IMG/VR virus record: IMGVR_UViG_3300030060_003671
Location: 332-29,829 of that record
Strand: one strand, 5' to 3'
DNA length: 29,498 bases
From: a virus
Position numbers and translations under genes: made by a program. The notes beneath the pieces were generated by a model that was not told the DNA's origin, made no database searches, and saw only the letters and a program-made list of their open reading frames with translations. Positions 26,601 to 29,498 of this stretch are shown here, piece after piece. The stretch's first letter is position 1. Every line of letters begins with the position of its first letter.

Positions 26601-28645
26601 CTGAGAGTAAAGCTGCTATGAACAAAGCATTTAATGAAATACTTGAAAACGTTACTGGCATTGGTGCTGATAAAAGATTTGGCGCTGCTAAAGCTAGAAA
26701 ACGTGGTGCTAGCAAAGGTAAATTTAGATTTTTTATACCGCCATCACATGAAGATTTTGTAGGTTTATTATACAACTTTATGGGTAAAGGTAGAATAGGT
26801 GATAGTCATAGAGACTTTTTTGAAAAAACTTTAATAAAACCTTTAAACAGAGCTTTTAGAGAGCTTGATACCGCTAGACAGTCTATAGCAAACGATTATA
26901 AAGCTTTAAATAAACAAATGCCTGAGGTTAAAAAACTGTTTAAAAAAGAAGTGCCAACAGGTGATTTTACTTATGAAGACGCTATAAGAGTTTATTTGTT
27001 TGATAAGCACGGGCATACTGTACCTGGTTTAAGTAAAAAAGATCAAGCAGATCTTGTTAGCTTGGTTCGTAATGATGAAAAGTTATTAGCTTATGCTGAG
27101 GCTTTAAACATAATATCAAAGCAAGAAGATTATGTTGCTCCTACAGAGACTTGGGACACAGGTGATATTAGAGTTGATTTAGACGATGCAACTGGTAGAG
27201 TTGGTAGAGCTCAGTTTTTTAAAGAGTTTAGTGATAACGTTGATATTATATTTTCTACAGAAAACTTAAACAAAATTGAAGCTGCTTACGGTAAAGAGAT
27301 GAGAGACTCTATACTAGATATGCTTTATAGAATACAAACAGGCAGAAATAGACCTCAAGGTCAAGACGGTTATGTAAACGTGTTTGTAGATTATTTAAAT
27401 GGATCTGTTAGTACTGTAATGTTTTTTAATGTTAGATCAGCTATATTACAGCAATTATCTTTTGTAAACTTTATAAACTTTGCTGATAATAACTTATACG
27501 CTGCTGCAAAAGCCTTTGCAAATCAAAAACAATATTGGGCTGATTGGGCTATGTTATTTAACTCTGATTTTATGAAACAAAGGCGTGGCGGTATTAGAAC
27601 AGACGTTAACGGCGCTGAATTAGCACAAGCTGTTGCAAAATCAGATAGTCCAACACGTACTGTTATACAAAAGTTATTACAAATAGGTTTTTTACCTACA
27701 CAAATTGGTGATAATATTGCAATTGCTTCTGGTGGTGCTACAATGTATAGAAATAGACTTAATACTTATTTAAAACAAGGTTTAAGTAAAAAAGAAGCTC
27801 AAGAAAAAGCTTTTGCTGATTTTCAAGAAATAGCAGAAGCTACACAGCAGTCCGCAAGACCTGATATGGTTTCAAAACAACAGTCTTCTGTTGCTGGTAA
27901 AATAATATTAAATTTTCAAAACGTTACTTCACAGTATAATAGATTAATGAAAAAATCTTTTTCAGATTTAATTAATAGAAGAATATCTAAAGGTTATACC
28001 ACTCAAGCCCAAAGTGATTTAGCTAATGTAAATAAAATATTATATTATGGTGCTGTACAAAATATAATATTCTATAGTTTACAGTCTGCTTTATTTATGA
28101 TGTTATTTGATGATGACGATGAAGAGTTTTTTGATAAGAAAAAAGAAAGAGTTTTAAACGGTAGCTTAGACAGTATATTAAGAGGTGCTGGTATATATGG
28201 TGCTATTGCTTCTACGTTAAAAAATGTTGTTAGACAGTTTAGAAAACAACGTGAGTCTAAAAGACCAGATATGACTGCTGTTGCTATAGAAGCCTTAAAC
28301 TTATCACCTGTTATAGGTATTAAAGCTAGTAGAATAGTAGGTGCAGAAAAAACCTTAGTATATGATAAGAGGGCTATAGAAAAAATGGGTGATTTTGATA
28401 TTGACAATCCACATTTTGACGCATATACAGCTTATATTGAAGCAATACTTAATCTACCATTAAATAGAGTTTATAGAAAAACTATAAATACTAGAAACGC
28501 TTTTGACTCACAATATAAAGCATATCAAAGATTATTATTCTTTAGTGGTTATACTACATATAATTTAGGTATAAAAAACAAGGAAGTTGAAAAATACAAA
28601 AAAAGAAGAAAAAGTAAACAAGGTAAAAAAATACATATTTATTAA
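20666..28645 (+). CDS. Giant multi-domain ejection/polyvalent protein (T7 gp16-like position)
   Basis: This 2659-aa protein occupies the T7 gp16 position but is twice its length and lacks a transglycosylase motif I can see. In order: helical N-terminal region; low-charge, membrane-prone segment about 450-660; IHHDGLHLIL with HDGLH at 868-872 and EEFFTAVSD downstream, metallopeptidase-like; sigma-70 region 2-like helices about 1079-1118 (GVPLAAYINTNLRRRAI); conserved-looking stretch about 1220-1335 (LPEGATSSGTATG); HNH-like EYEHMIPAN (H1686) to IIPKTMDKN; HAD domain about 1812-1990 with DFDDTL (D1816, D1818), TAR (T1895), K1932 and FADD (D1951, D1952); helical C-terminal region; one hydrophobic segment about 2459-2481 followed by DDDDEE; very basic tail. 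The mix fits the phage large polyvalent protein concept, delivered with the DNA. HAD is firm; the other domains are inference. Confidence 0.7.
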   Translation: MFTLGDNQYTLEQLKGFASKRGEDFDLYFTSLQQMGLQGEGYTPKIEGSKTAELPQITPADVDLTEEQFVTKYKDVLSMMGFKVEQANRRIPIGRGLGVGIPGTDAITITSPPDENKNTVSETFGVDVLNLFMGEQHRGKASKINDFIKQHVDKSNIDLNFFSAGYQTAREKYDSVDFENLSAKEIFEIQNDISNDIFNSGDAVTKVVADIAVGMQDLQKNTINNLSKKYNVADISQSSEAMQEYTFTMGKEFDKRLDESEDLKRLEKLTGEIAENVFKPALKPQLAKEEEDEVLSETATGRAIIKGLRRNPKLDKLFRAIYGTAGVKFPKADADFTKLNIDERIGNISAELEELKQKDPNEKINVIGVFNQKSPELNVKGGIYTVAERIEQINNIMPKLEEQASQQFAKGKEYQEKLQKLNVVELYDEDLSIDVDGEKLYSMIGDQGVQMLSVMLSGGGSTMVQEAGNAYAEITSQKAAMKMFPDLELKEALKAFYKEDIKTQADAILELVKNGESDTDIAFSIGGVNASLDMAGAYIGFSKAVKFLPKKLTRQFIDGEYIKFLQGGYKSFGKDVAISMFAETLTETLQEGVNLFGVSRATGVNPKVKEIKKRVLEAGTQAMLATGPLVGGGKIVTTGSKELLTQFVAHTNPDHKRNFINQARKKVDLEYKNGKRSKEDRDAIHDQLDMMDEYTNLDLLGDNKKSKENYINAATEDVVLRRQQEKLESEQKTLEKFGGVDPMGGRGSVAIDLELNKIKKKREALSKKKMKAVRTGNYLQSLKSISYAINNTQDGVLGDKTITSFEFVEGALKYIDGKKYNITKGQRDRLENGESTAITFGNETIAVKENAINLINKNDPYSTNSIHHDGLHLILNAFNDKQLKEARNLLTKELGKSTDPLQIKMNEDIAGRFLQYVADPDYKGRALDEEFFTAVSDVYKAYTLANLNTESAGVFDLLAEGFRNIFRKNTGMNLDLEKLDPGTMLEFIKQYNAFNGKTGVAAPSRTALVASEVDDKNAKESKEASDQVQQIFEQRGVAGAMDIIDLFKPITARIAEERRNAPNYDKELLMSEIEIGKRGIFDLIRDYKVESGVPLAAYINTNLRRRAIEASRRVLGEEFTEDVSTRVDIAEREVDVEVSRPRRKKINLAERLGVKNKVDEIISKKLSDLDINNLNFKNLKNLVPEIVGELYGISPKKIENLANITKKELQSAQMFINKNADLLIAMLPEGATSSGTATGVPKTLLNEFYTKTDRAKMAETGTKAGLAIQVKNKNIDKTKFLEVFGIVDGKPVRTDRNTSARVLAIANQTGKMLTNQSVRQQLLDNGQVASALFKIEDGKSPAMESKAAANLKPEKLAELLLRLPSVGNIISPLIPVYRKKYLVEAMEIIYSGVLSADQIVDLTNDIHNIIKQYVKEPIDNVKITKKPEDFNKYLLDELLNFDLSILEITGVKGKTQDQLFLDLDLIKEQRAGAVIAVKKLIDKHGIEQGLRYALAFMKPMYAGASKIADGRYDVNSEGDVFYIGDEAVKKLKKAKGKETLKNRKQVFKNVPDFVNVLNKGVPGLNIVYTGKNLSTAIFNYKGKAINVNTSVINQTSETFISKIKNEGEAAVKKQSLKEAKEARELVNDLITIFNEESSLSNTNLAMMLFSLNSNMKAPMRRAANLLYVSENYNTFSKPGSELEYEHMIPANWMMIKTLQANLAEGGIKDLDSFYKNYNVAIIPKTMDKNIKAVGYNSIMPSDYKLTDPAWKRYYNNRTLVQKDIVAIREIGTNKIIGENYAKVNFIKDPKKAQTFEKAIQKGREVGVESKGISILDFDDTLAVSQSLVKFTTPEGTTGSLTPAEYASTYEDLLGQGYVFDFSEFNKVIKGRTAPLFQKALKLANKFGTKDMFVLTARPPESAVAIFEFLKANGLNIPLKNITGLANSTAEAKALWVAEKVADGYNDFYFADDALQNVQAVKNILDQFDVKSKVRQAKGAESKAAMNKAFNEILENVTGIGADKRFGAAKARKRGASKGKFRFFIPPSHEDFVGLLYNFMGKGRIGDSHRDFFEKTLIKPLNRAFRELDTARQSIANDYKALNKQMPEVKKLFKKEVPTGDFTYEDAIRVYLFDKHGHTVPGLSKKDQADLVSLVRNDEKLLAYAEALNIISKQEDYVAPTETWDTGDIRVDLDDATGRVGRAQFFKEFSDNVDIIFSTENLNKIEAAYGKEMRDSILDMLYRIQTGRNRPQGQDGYVNVFVDYLNGSVSTVMFFNVRSAILQQLSFVNFINFADNNLYAAAKAFANQKQYWADWAMLFNSDFMKQRRGGIRTDVNGAELAQAVAKSDSPTRTVIQKLLQIGFLPTQIGDNIAIASGGATMYRNRLNTYLKQGLSKKEAQEKAFADFQEIAEATQQSARPDMVSKQQSSVAGKIILNFQNVTSQYNRLMKKSFSDLINRRISKGYTTQAQSDLANVNKILYYGAVQNIIFYSLQSALFMMLFDDDDEEFFDKKKERVLNGSLDSILRGAGIYGAIASTLKNVVRQFRKQRESKRPDMTAVAIEALNLSPVIGIKASRIVGAEKTLVYDKRAIEKMGDFDIDNPHFDAYTAYIEAILNLPLNRVYRKTINTRNAFDSQYKAYQRLLFFSGYTTYNLGIKNKEVEKYKKRRKSKQGKKIHIY

Positions 28646-29498
28646 TGAAAAAACTATTTATACTATTATTAGTTATTTTAACAGCTTGTGCAGCCCCTAA
28701 AAAATGTTGCAGTCAAGATATAAAAAAAATATTTAAATTCTCTACGTTTTATGCAGCTGCAAATGGTGGTACGTCAATATCAGATGTTGATGTGTTTTCT
28801 GTTACAAATGGTTTGCAAACGTCAACAATTAAAACCCCTTATGATTATAATTTAGTATTAGGTATACGTAAAATAGCTAGGTTTGGTTATGAAAACAGAG
28901 CACAAACTTTTTACGACGGTACAGAAAATTCATGGTCAGATGGTGCTAACATAGGTAAGGTATCTGGTTTAGAGTTTTTGTTTGAAGTTGATTACAGTAG
29001 ACAACAAGGCAACGAGTATATTGATCAACATCATTTTGTTAGATTTGTGCAAGATAAATATATATTAAAAGGTGAATATTTAGAAGATGGTTTTGCAGAT
29101 GTTAAATATGTTGAAACATCTGAAAGATATAGATATAAAATAAGTAATAAGTTTTCGCTTAATATAGGTGCTGCTCAAAGACTATCAGAGCCGTATGGCT
29201 ACGATCCGCTTGAAGAGTGGAAGTTAGATAATGGTGGTATACATTATACATATTTAGCTTTACAAGAAGGTTACAATGTAGATGTGTTTAATTCTGAGTA
29301 TACAGATCCAGCTGGTAACATAGTAGCTACATCAGCTGATGTTTGGGAACAAATTGTTATACCTACTGTATTAGCAGACTATACTGAAAGAAAACGTAAT
29401 GAATTAGACCAAATAATACAGCACTCGTTAGTATTAGGTTTTGATTATTATCATTACACTAAAATGTTTTGGACACATGCTTGGGCTAATGTTATGCC
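28645..29498 (+). CDS. Signal-peptide (probable lipoprotein) protein of unknown function (3' truncated)
   Basis: The ATG overlaps the giant gene's stop by one base (TAATG), so the two are translationally coupled. The frame is open for 284 codons to the window edge. The N-terminus is a signal peptide: MKK, a hydrophobic core of Leu/Ile/Val, then LTAC with Cys15, a lipobox; Cys21 and Cys22 follow. The mature part begins KIFKFSTFYAAANGG and has many aromatic, alternating strands (DYNLVLGIRKIARFGYENRA, then GLEFLFEVDYSRQQGNEYID), which suggests beta-barrel or outer-membrane association. I recall similar proteins in the same place in marine phages but know no function. Possibilities are superinfection exclusion, an envelope-active lysis factor or a virion component. 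Export to the outer membrane is inferred. Confidence 0.7.
   Translation, partial: MKKLFILLLVILTACAAPKKCCSQDIKKIFKFSTFYAAANGGTSISDVDVFSVTNGLQTSTIKTPYDYNLVLGIRKIARFGYENRAQTFYDGTENSWSDGANIGKVSGLEFLFEVDYSRQQGNEYIDQHHFVRFVQDKYILKGEYLEDGFADVKYVETSERYRYKISNKFSLNIGAAQRLSEPYGYDPLEEWKLDNGGIHYTYLALQEGYNVDVFNSEYTDPAGNIVATSADVWEQIVIPTVLADYTERKRNELDQIIQHSLVLGFDYYHYTKMFWTHAWANVM

Noticed and set aside
3368-28407. Many 60-111 codon open frames on the minus strand
   Set aside because: They lie wholly inside long + strand genes, have low-complexity Ser/Leu-rich products typical of antisense reading of AT-rich genes, and lack their own leaders.
20666-28645. Giant virion RNA polymerase, as in crAss-like or N4-like phages
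   Set aside because: Size and position prompted the idea, but the only DxD-rich motif, DFDDTL, is followed by the other HAD motifs in order, and no polymerase signature was seen.
1-29498. tRNA genes, CRISPR arrays, insertion sequences or att sites
   Set aside because: All gaps are under about 70 bases, and I noticed no cloverleaf, regular repeat array, transposase or integrase.

Overview
The window is the virion-structure and packaging module of a short-tailed (podovirus-type) tailed phage. Every gene lies on the + strand, packed head to tail with gaps of about 0 to 70 bases, and both edges cut through genes. The DNA is AT-rich. No gene has a recognisable Shine-Dalgarno sequence: starts are preceded by A/T-only leaders such as AAAT-ATGG or TTAAATTAA-ATG. 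That pattern, plus the resemblance of the proteins (from memory, not searched) to those of uncultured marine phages attributed to Flavobacteriia, suggests a marine Bacteroidota host. TAA and TAG both act as stops, so the standard code fits.

Layout: (1) 1-936, C-terminal nuclease part of the large terminase. (2) 939-6094, portal, acidic scaffold-like protein and HK97-type major capsid protein, closed by a strong TTCG-loop intrinsic terminator at 6107-6139. (3) 6164-9369, a 271-aa protein of unknown role and two connector/ring-type proteins (228 and 547 aa), with a structured non-coding element at 6986-7024. (4) 9371-17613, very large beta-rich tail proteins (1621, 572 and 551 aa). The first two look like one ancestral tail-tube/muzzle protein in two reading frames, and the junction is a TTT-TAA site where +1 slippage would rejoin them. 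(5) 17663-28645, a 139-aa GNAT-fold protein, a Gln/Ala/Gly-rich 234-aa protein, a 618-aa protein and a giant 2659-aa protein. (6) 28645-end, the start of a signal-peptide (probable lipoprotein) gene of unknown function.

The order connector, tail tube, 139-aa GNAT, ~230 aa, ~620 aa, giant protein mirrors T7 genes 11-12-13-14-15-16. The 234-, 618- and 2659-aa products are therefore proposed to be ejection (internal virion) proteins. The giant protein carries an unusual set of putative activities: an HDxxH metallopeptidase-like motif, a sigma-70 region 2-like helix pair, an HNH-like segment, a full set of HAD phosphatase motifs and a C-terminal membrane segment. If it is injected, it would deliver several host-takeover functions before any phage gene is expressed. 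This is the most interesting system in the window.

There is no gene-free stretch over 300 bases, and I saw no tRNA, rRNA, CRISPR, insertion sequence or att site.
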